This document shows, one piece after another, positions 1-7,582 of a stretch of DNA of 64,000 bases. Made by a program: the position numbers and the translations under genes. Every line of letters starts with the position of its first letter. Position 1 is the stretch's first letter. This DNA comes from an uncultured Bacteroides sp. (lineage in GTDB: Bacteria > Bacteroidota > Bacteroidia > Bacteroidales > Bacteroidaceae): NCBI RefSeq assembly GCF_900547205.1, contig NZ_URFY01000007.1, forward strand, positions 62,001-126,000, in the 5' to 3' direction. The notes beneath the pieces are model-generated. The model searched no databases. It was not told the origin of the DNA and was given only the letters and a program-made list of their open reading frames with translations.

Positions 1-381
1 TCTTTTTAAATGTTACAGACATTGTTTTCTTCTTGTTTTTTTAAATGAATAATTTTTCTGTTTCTTTCTCTCTGTTCTGCCACCGATTGTGGGGTTGACG
101 TCATTACTACATATCTTTTGGAGAACACGACAAAGGTACGGAACCACGAAAAAACGGGGAGTCGTAAAAGTGCCTACCGGTACGTACCGTGACGAAGAGG
201 GACGAAGAAATTCTTACTTTCTACGAATTATGCACATCGGGAGCTTTTTCTTATGCCACTGCGCGCTTTTTCTTCGGCCTTTCGTGTCATTTATCTTGCC
301 CTCACTTGCTTTTGTCAGAATAAATCCTTACCTTTACAAGACTAAAACACGGGTTGACAGCCCACATAAAGAATACTGATT
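1..381. other. Left-edge region with no supported gene
   Basis: I see no gene I can support here. The only long open frame (89-379, 96 codons) has no recognisable domain, no convincing ribosome-binding site and a low-complexity, arginine/phenylalanine-rich translation. A short palindromic patch (ggtacgtacc) occurs near 179-188. The stretch ends directly before a real small gene at 382, so it probably contains that gene's promoter, but no clean TAnnTTTG element with correct spacing was found. Confidence 0.4.
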
Positions 382-612
382 ATGGAAATATTACAAGAAG
401 AATTTCGCATCCGGGTATACATGAAGCACGAACTCGCACAGCTCTACGCCCCTCACCTCGACCCCGAAGCCGCCCTGAGGAAGATGCGGAAGTGGATCCA
501 CCGCAACCCCGACCTCTACCGACAACTGTATGAGGGAGCGGAAGGAAAGAACGAACAGGCTTACAGCAAGCGACAGGTGGAAATCATAGTGAAGTACCTC
601 GATGCCCCATAG
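382..612 (+). CDS. DUF4248 family small protein
   Basis: This 76-residue protein matches my memory of the Bacteroidales DUF4248 family. It opens with a segment like FRIRVYMKHELAQLYAPHL, continues with a helical stretch carrying a W-x-H-R-N-P motif, and ends in a predicted helix with QVEIIVKYL. The family's function is unknown; it is small, charged and cytoplasmic with no signal peptide, and the helical layout is compatible with DNA binding, which is inference. Members very often sit just upstream of VirE-like primase-helicase genes, exactly as here. Start chosen at the first ATG, which begins the conserved block after about five residues. A hairpin terminator follows at 700-749. Confidence 0.75.
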   Translation: MEILQEEFRIRVYMKHELAQLYAPHLDPEAALRKMRKWIHRNPDLYRQLYEGAEGKNEQAYSKRQVEIIVKYLDAP

Positions 613-657
613 CCTACCTCCCCTCGTTCACCGTCGGGAGTATTATACATTACTATA

Positions 658-675
658 CACGCGCGCACGCGCGCA
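658..675. repeat. Alternating purine-pyrimidine (CG)n tract
   Basis: An 18-bp run of alternating C/A/G (cacgcgcgcacgcgcgca) lies in the 613-877 gap behind the DUF4248 gene. It is the only such tract noticed in the window. Alternating CG dinucleotides are the classic sequence that can adopt Z-DNA under supercoiling; whether it does so here is inference. The rest of that gap holds the terminator at 700-749 and the promoter at 817-824. Confidence 0.5.
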
Positions 676-699
676 AAGAATATTTATTTTATTAGAGAA

Positions 700-749
700 A
701 AAAGCGTGTATCACAGGGGTAAGTCCTCCCCCTTGTGATACACGCTTTT
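700..749 (+). terminator. Hairpin terminator after the DUF4248 gene
   Basis: Bases 700-715 (aaaagcgtgtatcaca) pair perfectly with 734-749, with a partly paired GGGG/CCCC interior loop, followed by a T-rich tail. The A tract on the left makes it potentially bidirectional. Confidence 0.75.
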
Positions 750-816
750 ATCTTTATAAATAAGATATAAAAGAATAAACAAGAGGGATAAGAGTAACAA
801 ATAACGGGAAAAGTTA

Positions 817-824
817 TATATTTG
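817..824 (+). promoter_or_regulatory. Bacteroidota -7 promoter element (TATATTTG)
   Basis: The octamer TATATTTG matches the TAnnTTTG consensus and lies about 54 bp upstream of the ATG at 878. A clear -33 TTTG was not found. It would drive the frameshifted small gene that follows. Confidence 0.55.
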
Positions 825-877
825 CAGATTTTTGAACAAAAAATAAATTTAACAATCAATCATTAAACGTTAAAAGT

Positions 878-1227
878 ATGACTAAAAAGACATTTTCGCC
901 GAAGGATTTGTCTATTTAGACAAAAAGGCAATCACACTGAAAGAAGGAGAATTTCCTAACGCAAATCCTTTCATCACCAACCTCCTGAACAACGTCAACG
1001 ACGTGTACTGCAACAAATTAGTAGTAGAACCGGAAGACAGAAAAAAGGTGCTCAGCTACTTAGTGAAGATGTGCTACGGTTTAAGACTCAGAGGGCCCAA
1101 GTTCTTTGCACAATGGATATCTCTAGCATTCGCTTTCAAGAAGAATAAACACTCAGACGACCTCCTGAGCGTTCATGAGATAGATTATGAGATGCAAAAG
1201 TTGAATAAAGCGACAACCAGTGATTAA
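878..1227 (+). pseudogene. Small unknown gene interrupted by a one-base frameshift
   Basis: An ATG at 878 opens a frame reading MTKKTF that stops at 917-919. A second frame, open from 886 to the TAA ending at 1227, reads AEGFVYLDKKAITLKEGEF at its beginning. Adding one T to the TTTT run at 893-896 joins the two into a single protein of about 115 residues. The encoded product is charged, cytoplasmic and not recognised; similar small proteins lie between DUF4248 and VirE genes in Bacteroides. It has its own promoter (817-824) and a strong terminator (1247-1280). The internal GTG at 1003 could start a 74-residue remnant. Sequencing error, real mutation and slippage are all possible; no good slippery heptamer is visible. 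Confidence 0.6.
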
Positions 1228-1246
1228 CATTCGGAAGGATATGTTA

Positions 1247-1280
1247 AAAAACCGTTTTTAGGGAACTAAAAACGGTTTTT
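1247..1280 (+). terminator. Perfect 15-bp hairpin terminator
   Basis: Bases 1247-1261 pair exactly with 1266-1280 around a ggaa tetraloop, with A and T tracts on the two sides. It separates the small frameshifted gene from the VirE-like gene and may work in both directions. A near-consensus -7 element (TTACTTTG, 1300-1307) for the next gene follows. Confidence 0.85.
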
Positions 1281-1349
1281 CTGTTACATGAAAAGGTTGT
1301 TACTTTGCAGCGACATCATAAAAGTATAAATTAAATTTCATTTAAAGGA

Positions 1350-3587
1350 ATGGTAGAAATTTTAGTAACTACATACAGAGGGTTATCGTTAGTATCGGGG
1401 AATATAACTATTGAGTATTTGTTCGAATTAATGCGGGGAAATACGTATCGCGACAAAATACGCAGACTCAGGGAAGCTGTGGAAGAGGGGGACATGGCAA
1501 AGGCGGACCGCATGAAGAAACAACTGCCCTACCGCACCATCACAACTACTTACACGACAGAAAGACTCGCCTACAGCCTTGCCGCATATCAGGACATCAT
1601 CACGCTGGACTGCGACGACATGGAGATGGAAAAGCTACCCGAATATCGCCAACTGGCGAACGACTGCCCCGACACGCTGGGCGATTTCATCAGCCCACGG
1701 CAGCACGGGTTGAAGATTTTCGTTTACCTCACCGGCGAGGAAGCGGATGCCTTGCGTGCCGAACTGAACGCGCAGGGCACGGTGGACTACGCCACACTCG
1801 AACGGTATCACCACCGGATGTACACACTGGCACGCACCAAATACGAGAAACTGCTCGGCACGAAAGTGGACGCCAGCGGAAGCGACCCCGGCCGCGGGTT
1901 CTTCGTGTCGCACGATCCGGACGCGTTCCTCTCGCTCGAGCGGCTGGAGAAGGTGCGCCCGCTCACCGTCACCGTGACGCTGCCCACCAAGGAGGAGTGC
2001 AAGACAAAGAAACGCAAAAAGCCTGCCGCCGAACTGACTCCGCTCACAGACAGGCAGGAAAATGCATCGCCCATAGAGCTACAGGTGCATCTGAAATTCC
2101 GCAAAGCCATCGAATATACCCAACGGAAGGAACGGTTCATAGAGGGCAACCGCGACAATTTCCTTTACTGCCTTGGCAACCAGTGCTACCGTCGCCAGAT
2201 TTTAGAAGAGGAAGCCATCAGCTTGGTTCACAGCCACTTCGGAGACATCCCCGGCTTCGACCTCGAACAGCCCATACGCAACGCCTATCAGTACACCACC
2301 ACGACGGACCATGCAGAAGAAGAAAACAAAGAGCCCAGAATCCAGAAAATCATCAGGTTTATGGATTACTACTACGAAATCCGCCGAAATCTCGTGACAG
2401 AGCTAATCGTGTTCCGAAAGAATTTCCACGACGACGACGATGCTGACACGCAGCCCGACACAGCCCCCCTTACCGACACCGCAAAGCACCCTTTCATCAC
2501 GGTTCGCACAAAGGACGTCAACACGTTCGCCATCAATGCGCAACTGAAGGGCGTAACTTGCACGGCAAATTACATAAAAATGCTCATCGACTCGGATTAT
2601 GCAAAACCCTACAACCCGTTTGTCGAATATTTCACCACACGAAAGCCGTGGGACGGAAAAACGGACTACATCGGCCAACTGGCAAAACAGGTGCGTACCA
2701 CCGACCCGGCTTTCTTTGAAAACAGTTTCCGCCACTGGATAGTGGGAATGGTGGCTTGCGCCATCAACGACAAGGTGCAGAACCAACTGATGATGATATT
2801 CCACGGCGCACAGGGAAAAGGAAAGACTACCTTCATCCGCAACCTCCTCCCGCCGGAGCTTGCCAACTACTATCGCGACAACATGATAAACAGCGAGGAC
2901 AAGGATCATGCACTTCTCATGTCATCGTGCCTCATTATCAACATCGAGGAGTTCGACACGCTCCCTCCCTGGCGTATGCAGAAACTGAAAAGTCTCATTA
3001 CGCAAAACGTTATGATAGAGCGCAAAACATGGGATATGCAAGTAAATACTTACGTCCGGCGATGCTCGTTCATTGCCAGTACCAACAATCCGCATTGTTT
3101 GCCCGACATCGCTCAAAACAGGCGTATTCTTTTCAATAGTGTCATCGATGTAGATTATCATACTCCCGTGAAACATGATGAAGTGTATGCACAGGCTTAT
3201 GCACTCTATATGCAGGGATACAAATACTGGTATGAGAACGAGGAGGTGACATATATCAACAACCGCAACGAGGCTTTCCGGCAGAAAGACCCGATTGAGG
3301 AGAATCTTTTCTTTTATTACCGACCGGCAACGGCGAGCGATGGAAGTGCTCACTGGTATCCTGCCGCTCAACTGCTTTCGGCTTTGAGTTTAAACGGGCG
3401 CACGCAGTCGAACCTGCAATCGATACAAATGCTGACTACGGTGCTCGAAAGCAGCGGATTCAAGACACGAAAGACTTCAAAAGGGGTTACTGAATATTGG
3501 GTGGTGGAGTATACGGACAACGAGCGAATAAAGAATGCGACTCAGCCGCTACTTCCTGAACAGCAGGAGTTGGAACTCAGTATGTGA
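1350..3587 (+). CDS. VirE-family primase/helicase-like ATPase (BT4734/VirE-N + VirE + DUF3874)
   Basis: The 745-residue protein has the usual Bacteroidales three-part layout. Residues about 10-200 resemble the BT4734/BF3469 VirE N-terminal (primase-like) domain, including a segment LDCDDMEMEK and a GFFVSHDP block. Residues about 400-600 form a VirE (PF05272-type) P-loop ATPase with Walker A GAQGKGKT (near residue 490) and a Walker B-like LIINIEEFD. The C-terminal about 100 residues, starting around EENLFFYY, look like DUF3874. It is cytoplasmic. The family is linked to mobile and prophage-like elements, where it probably acts in DNA replication; the precise role is not established. It follows DUF4248 and a small frameshifted gene. 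Start at 1350 follows an AAAGGA-like ribosome site. Confidence 0.85.
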   Translation: MVEILVTTYRGLSLVSGNITIEYLFELMRGNTYRDKIRRLREAVEEGDMAKADRMKKQLPYRTITTTYTTERLAYSLAAYQDIITLDCDDMEMEKLPEYRQLANDCPDTLGDFISPRQHGLKIFVYLTGEEADALRAELNAQGTVDYATLERYHHRMYTLARTKYEKLLGTKVDASGSDPGRGFFVSHDPDAFLSLERLEKVRPLTVTVTLPTKEECKTKKRKKPAAELTPLTDRQENASPIELQVHLKFRKAIEYTQRKERFIEGNRDNFLYCLGNQCYRRQILEEEAISLVHSHFGDIPGFDLEQPIRNAYQYTTTTDHAEEENKEPRIQKIIRFMDYYYEIRRNLVTELIVFRKNFHDDDDADTQPDTAPLTDTAKHPFITVRTKDVNTFAINAQLKGVTCTANYIKMLIDSDYAKPYNPFVEYFTTRKPWDGKTDYIGQLAKQVRTTDPAFFENSFRHWIVGMVACAINDKVQNQLMMIFHGAQGKGKTTFIRNLLPPELANYYRDNMINSEDKDHALLMSSCLIINIEEFDTLPPWRMQKLKSLITQNVMIERKTWDMQVNTYVRRCSFIASTNNPHCLPDIAQNRRILFNSVIDVDYHTPVKHDEVYAQAYALYMQGYKYWYENEEVTYINNRNEAFRQKDPIEENLFFYYRPATASDGSAHWYPAAQLLSALSLNGRTQSNLQSIQMLTTVLESSGFKTRKTSKGVTEYWVVEYTDNERIKNATQPLLPEQQELELSM

Positions 3588-3600
3588 CGAGTGATAACAA

Positions 3601-3647
3601 GCAATGATACGGGTAGGGAGATGCAATGATACGGGTGCTAACAAGCA
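3601..3647. repeat. 22-bp tandem repeat array, site A
   Basis: The 14-mer gcaatgatacgggt occurs at 3601-3614 and again at 3623-3636, exactly 22 bp apart, and a third decayed start (gca) lies at 3645. Each copy is associated with the word taacaa. The same period and the core AAGCAATGATAC recur near 27.02-27.07 kb and 45.35-45.40 kb. Confidence 0.7.
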
Positions 3648-3672
3648 TTTCCCTTTTCCGTACATTAGAGGA

Positions 3673-3765
3673 AATATTAGGCACGGATTACACGGAATAC
3701 ACGGTTTAAAGCATACAGCGCGCAGCAAAAACCGTGAAAATCCGCGTAATCCGTGCCTGAATATT
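3673..3765. terminator. Large hairpin between convergent genes
   Basis: The arms begin AATATTaGGCACGGATTAC and are matched by the complementary GTAATCCGTGCCtgAATATT on the right, with an additional inner AAACCG/CGGTTT pairing. The structure lies between the rightward VirE-like gene and the leftward ABC-F gene and touches the ABC-F stop codon, so it may terminate both. Its cacggattacacgg core is a word I recall from Bacteroides intergenic repeats. Confidence 0.6.
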
Positions 3766-5383
3766 ATTTATCGCCGTACATCTTCGCCCTCAACTCCTTG
3801 ATATGGTCGGACGTGATATACTCGTCATATTCCATCATCTTGTCGATAATGCCGTTCGGTGTCAGCTCGATGATACGGTTTGCCACCGTCTGGATGAACT
3901 CGTGGTCATGAGACGAGAAGAGGATATTTCCCCGATACGTTTTCAGGTTGTTGTTGAATGCCTGGATAGATTCCAAGTCCAAGTGGTTGGTAGGAGTATC
4001 CAGAATGAGGCAGTTGGCGCCGCGCAGCTGCATACGGGCAATCATACAACGCATCTTTTCACCTCCGGACAGCACGCTGACTTTCTTCAGCACCTCTTCG
4101 CCGGAGAAAAGCATACGGCCGAGGAATCCCTTCATGTACACTTCGTTGCCTTCGCCGAATTGGCTCAACCAGTCCACGAGATTCAGGTCGGTGTTGAAGA
4201 AATTCGTATTGTCGACGGGGAGATAAGCGGTGGTGATGGTTACACCCCAGTTGAAGGTTCCGGCATCGGGCTTCAGGTTGTCGTTGATGATTTCGAAGAA
4301 AGCGGTCATGGCACGCGGGTTGCGCGAGAGGAATACAATCTTGTCGCCTTTCTCAACGTTGAAGTTCACGTCGTTGAAGAGCACTACTCCTTCTTCCGTC
4401 TTTTTGCTCAGGCCGGATACTTCGAGAATCTGGTTACCCGGTTCGCGGTCGGGCGTGAAGATGATGCCCGGATACTTGCGTGAGGAAGGTTTGATTTCTT
4501 CAACGTTCAGTTTCTCCAACATCTTCTTGCGGCTGGTGGTCTGCTTGCTCTTGGCTACGTTAGCGCTGAAGCGGCGGATAAATTCTTCCAACTCTTTCTT
4601 CTTCTCTTCAGCCTTCGCCTTCTGGTTCTGCTGCTGGCGGAGGGCGAGCTGACTCGATTCGTACCAGAAGCTGTAGTTGCCGGCAAACATATTAATTTTT
4701 CCGTAGTCGATGTCGACAGTATGCGTACACACGGAGTCGAGGAAGTGACGGTCGTGACTCACCACCAGCACCGTGTGCTCGAAGTTAGCAAGATATTCTT
4801 CCAGCCACATCACCGTCTCCATATCCAAGTCGTTGGTAGGCTCATCGAGCAGGAGGTTGTCGGGATTTCCGTACAATGCCTGTGCCAGCATCACACGTAC
4901 CTTTTCCTTACCGCTCAGCTCGCCCATCAATGTGTAGTGCTTATCTTCTTTGATGCCCAAGCCGCTCAACAACATGGCTGCGTCACTCTCCGCATTCCAT
5001 CCGTCCAGCTCGGCAAATCGTTCTTCCAGTTCGGATACTTTCAGTCCGTCTTCGTCCGTGAAGTCTTCTTTGGCGTACAGCACTTCGCGCTGCTTCATGA
5101 TGTCCCACAGCACGGTGTGCCCCATCATCACGGTTTCCATCACCGTGTGTGCATCCCATTTGAAGTGGTCCTGACTCAAGACCGAAAGGCGCTCGCCCGG
5201 CCCCAAGGCTATAGAACCCGTAGTGGGGTCCAAATCTCCGTAAATGGTACGGAGGAAGGTAGATTTTCCCGCACCGTTCGCACCGATAATACCATAACAA
5301 TTGCCACTTGTAAACTTCAGGTTTACGTCATTAAATAAAACCCTTTTACCAAACTGTACCGAAACGTTTGAAACTGTAATCAT
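3764..5383 (-). CDS. ABC-F family ATPase (YbiT-like) with degenerate second nucleotide-binding domain
   Basis: This 539-residue soluble protein has two ABC ATPase domains and no membrane segments, the ABC-F layout; such proteins act on ribosomes to resolve translation problems. The first domain is canonical: Walker A GANGAGKS near residue 38, signature LSGKEK and Walker B LLLDEPTNDLD. A linker of charged helices follows (about 240-310). The second domain keeps a signature (LSGGEK), but its Walker A position reads LSRNPRAMT instead of GxxGxGKT, and its Walker B reads LILDTPTNHLD, with Thr in place of the catalytic Glu. I recall this degeneration as common to Bacteroidota homologues. The gene is divergent from grpE and shares its 27-bp leader in inverted orientation. 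Confidence 0.85.
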   Translation of the reverse strand: MITVSNVSVQFGKRVLFNDVNLKFTSGNCYGIIGANGAGKSTFLRTIYGDLDPTTGSIALGPGERLSVLSQDHFKWDAHTVMETVMMGHTVLWDIMKQREVLYAKEDFTDEDGLKVSELEERFAELDGWNAESDAAMLLSGLGIKEDKHYTLMGELSGKEKVRVMLAQALYGNPDNLLLDEPTNDLDMETVMWLEEYLANFEHTVLVVSHDRHFLDSVCTHTVDIDYGKINMFAGNYSFWYESSQLALRQQQNQKAKAEEKKKELEEFIRRFSANVAKSKQTTSRKKMLEKLNVEEIKPSSRKYPGIIFTPDREPGNQILEVSGLSKKTEEGVVLFNDVNFNVEKGDKIVFLSRNPRAMTAFFEIINDNLKPDAGTFNWGVTITTAYLPVDNTNFFNTDLNLVDWLSQFGEGNEVYMKGFLGRMLFSGEEVLKKVSVLSGGEKMRCMIARMQLRGANCLILDTPTNHLDLESIQAFNNNLKTYRGNILFSSHDHEFIQTVANRIIELTPNGIIDKMMEYDEYITSDHIKELRAKMYGDK

Positions 5384-5388
5384 CTTAT

Positions 5389-5675
5389 TATTTACTATTT
5401 TACTAGTTACTATTTACTATTATAGTTACTATATACTATTTTAGCCGACAAAGGTAGGCAATAAAAATGAATTATGAGCTATCCGATATGTGCCAATCTG
5501 ACATAAAAGTGTTACCTTTGCTGCGTTTTTTGGCAAAACAGCCAACTTGGCAAAGTTTTTGCAGACGAAATCAATGACATCCGGTCAGTCCGGTTTGTTA
5601 CGTATATATAAGCGGTATCTTGAATGGATGGCGCGTTTCTTAAATAATAAATAGTAACTAGTAAAATAGTAAATA
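5389..5675. promoter_or_regulatory. Divergent intergenic region with inverted duplicated leader
   Basis: A 27-bp A/T-rich block built from TAGTAA-like units is present at 5649-5675 directly upstream of the grpE ATG and, inverted, at 5389-5415 directly upstream of the ABC-F ATG. In both cases the block is followed after two bases by AAG-ATG, so the two mRNAs would carry nearly the same 5' untranslated end. Additional partial copies (tactatttactattatag) extend to about 5440. No gene lies in this gap. Confidence 0.7.
5513..5520 (+). promoter_or_regulatory. -7 promoter element for grpE-dnaJ (TACCTTTG)
   Basis: TACCTTTG matches TAnnTTTG and lies about 160 bp upstream of the grpE start, implying a long leader that includes the 27-bp repeat block. 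No CIRCE-type heat-shock operator (TTAGCACTC-N9-GAGTGCTAA) is visible. Confidence 0.5.
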
Positions 5676-5680
5676 CCAAG

Positions 5681-6262
5681 ATGGACCCAAAAGAAAAAAA
5701 AGTGCAGGAAGAAGAACTGAACGTTGAAGAAAACCTGAACAATGCGGACCAACAACCGCAGGACGAACAAGCGGAAAATGCCGCTCCGTTGACTCACGAA
5801 GAGGAGTTGGAAAAGGAACTGGAAAAGGCTCAAGCCGACATTGAGGAACAGAAAGATAAGTATCTGCGCCTGTCCGCCGAGTTCGACAACTATCGGAAAC
5901 GCACCATGAAGGAGAAAGCGGAACTGATATTGAACGGTGGCGAGAAGAGTCTGAGCAGCATCCTGCCGGTGGTGGACGACTTTGAGCGTGCCCTCAAAAT
6001 GATGGAAACGGCTACGGACGTGAATGCCGTGAAAGAGGGTGTGGAACTGATTTACAATAAATTCATGGCAGTGTTGGCACAAAACGGCGTGAAGGTAATC
6101 GAGACGAAAGACCAGCCGCTCAATACCGACTTCCATGAAGCCATTGCCGTGATTCCCTCTCCGACGGAAGAACAGAAAGGTAAGATTCTGGATTGCGTGC
6201 AGACGGGATATACACTGAACGATAAGGTGATACGTCACGCAAAAGTGGTAGTCGGGGAATAA
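5681..6262 (+). CDS. grpE: GrpE nucleotide exchange factor
   Basis: The 193-residue protein has the GrpE architecture: an acidic, low-complexity N-terminus (about 1-45), a long coiled coil (about 45-90) including the conserved segment RLSAEFDNYRKRT, and a C-terminal beta domain with VIETKDQPLNTDFHEA and a final NDKVIRHAKVVV. GrpE dimers release ADP from DnaK so that the chaperone can cycle. The next gene, dnaJ, starts 20 bp downstream, forming the usual Bacteroides grpE-dnaJ pair; dnaK is elsewhere. Length and motifs are normal. Confidence 0.96.
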   Translation: MDPKEKKVQEEELNVEENLNNADQQPQDEQAENAAPLTHEEELEKELEKAQADIEEQKDKYLRLSAEFDNYRKRTMKEKAELILNGGEKSLSSILPVVDDFERALKMMETATDVNAVKEGVELIYNKFMAVLAQNGVKVIETKDQPLNTDFHEAIAVIPSPTEEQKGKILDCVQTGYTLNDKVIRHAKVVVGE

Positions 6263-6282
6263 TTCATAATTGGCAAAGAAGC

Positions 6283-7473
6283 ATGGCAGAAAAAAGAGAT
6301 TATTACGAAGTACTGGAGGTGACGAAGACAGCCACAGTAGAAGAAATTAAGAAGGCCTACCGCAAGAAAGCGATTCAGTATCATCCCGACAAGAATCCGG
6401 GTGATAAGGAAGCGGAAGATAAGTTTAAGGAGGCGGCCGAGGCATACGATGTGTTGAGTAATCCGGAGAAACGTTCGCGTTATGACCAGTTCGGTCATGC
6501 GGGAGTAAGCGGTGCGGCCGGCAATGGCGGTCCGTTCGGTGGTTTCGGTGGCGAGGGTATGTCGATGGATGACATTTTCTCCATGTTCGGTGACATCTTC
6601 GGTGACCGTGGCGGTGGCTTCGGCGGCGGATTCGGTGGTTTCAGCGGATTTGGCGGCGGTGGCGGTGCTTCGCAGCAGCGACGTTATCGCGGCAGCGACC
6701 TTCGTGTGAAGGTGAAGCTGACGTTGAAAGAGATTTCTACCGGGATTGAGAAGAAGTTTAAACTGAAGAAATATGTACCGTGCGAACATTGTCACGGTAG
6801 CGGAGCCGAAGGCGATGGCGATTCGGAGACTTGTCCGACGTGTAAAGGTAGCGGTTCGGTGATTCGCAACCAGCAGACGATTCTGGGTACGATGCAGACT
6901 CGTGTCACTTGTTCTACGTGTGGTGGTGAAGGTAAAATCATCAAGAATAAGTGTAAGACGTGTGGCGGCGACGGTATCGTTTATGGCGAAGACGTGGTGA
7001 CGGTGCAGATTCCTGCCGGAGTGGCGGAGGGTATGCAGCTATCCATGGGCGGCAAAGGAAATGCCGGGAAGCACAACGGTGTGGCTGGCGACTTGCTGAT
7101 TCTTGTGGAGGAGGAGCCGCATCCGGACTTGATTCGTGATGATAATGATTTGATCTATAATCTGTTGCTGAGTTTCCCAACGGCTGCGTTGGGCGGTGCT
7201 GTGGAGATTCCGACGATTGACGGGAAGGTGAAGGTGAAGATTGATTCGGGCACGCAGCCGGGAAAGGTGCTTCGCTTGCGCGGTAAGGGTTTGCCGAATG
7301 TGAATGGATATGGGACGGGGGATTTGCTCGTCAATGTCAGTATCTATGTGCCGGAAGCACTTAACAAGGAGGAGAAGAGTACGCTCGAGAAGCTGGAGAC
7401 GGCCGATAACTTCAAGCCTAGCACGTCGGTGAAGGAGAAGATTTTTAAGAAGTTTAAGAGTTTCTTCGATTAG
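6283..7473 (+). CDS. dnaJ: Chaperone DnaJ (type I Hsp40)
   Basis: All four regions of a type I DnaJ are present in 396 residues. The J domain (1-70) contains HPD within YHPDKNPGD; a Gly/Phe-rich linker follows (about 75-130). The zinc-binding centre carries four CxxCxGxG repeats: CEHCHGSG, CPTCKGSG, CSTCGGEG and CKTCGGDG. The C-terminal substrate-binding domains end near residue 380. DnaJ delivers clients to DnaK and stimulates its ATPase. It is cotranscribed with grpE and followed by a long hairpin terminator at 7510-7570. Confidence 0.97.
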   Translation: MAEKRDYYEVLEVTKTATVEEIKKAYRKKAIQYHPDKNPGDKEAEDKFKEAAEAYDVLSNPEKRSRYDQFGHAGVSGAAGNGGPFGGFGGEGMSMDDIFSMFGDIFGDRGGGFGGGFGGFSGFGGGGGASQQRRYRGSDLRVKVKLTLKEISTGIEKKFKLKKYVPCEHCHGSGAEGDGDSETCPTCKGSGSVIRNQQTILGTMQTRVTCSTCGGEGKIIKNKCKTCGGDGIVYGEDVVTVQIPAGVAEGMQLSMGGKGNAGKHNGVAGDLLILVEEEPHPDLIRDDNDLIYNLLLSFPTAALGGAVEIPTIDGKVKVKIDSGTQPGKVLRLRGKGLPNVNGYGTGDLLVNVSIYVPEALNKEEKSTLEKLETADNFKPSTSVKEKIFKKFKSFFD

Positions 7474-7509
7474 GAGTTTTCACCACAGAGTGACACTGAG
7501 TTTCACAGA

Positions 7510-7570
7510 GTAACATAACATAAAAGTCTCGATTCTTTGTAGGAGAGTCGAGGCTTTTGTGTTATGTTAC
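7510..7570. terminator. Bidirectional terminator between dnaJ and susD
   Basis: Bases 7510-7535 (gtaacataacataaaag then tctcgattc) pair with 7545-7570 almost without mismatch. It lies between convergent dnaJ and susD genes and can serve both. Just upstream, 7481-7510 has a cacagag-N-cacagag duplication. Confidence 0.85.
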
Positions 7571-7582
7571 TATGACTTCACA

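Noticed and set aside
89..379. Possible 96-codon gene at the left edge
   Set aside because: No ribosome site, no recognised pattern, and composition unlike neighbouring genes; probably upstream regulatory DNA.
878..920. Programmed -1 frameshift
   Set aside because: The nearest candidate (T AAA AAG) would place a stop codon under the slipped P site; no downstream stimulatory structure is seen, so a simple one-base deletion is more likely.
3604..3801. 65-codon frame between VirE and ABC-F
   Set aside because: Made of the 22-bp repeat and the large hairpin, so it is repeat sequence rather than a gene.
3803..4483. 226-codon plus-strand frame
   Set aside because: Lies wholly antisense to the ABC-F gene, with His/Val-rich low-information translation; a shadow of the real gene.
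5400..5680. CIRCE heat-shock operator before grpE
   Set aside because: No TTAGCACTC-N9-GAGTGCTAA pair is present; the inverted sequences are the A/T-rich leader repeats.
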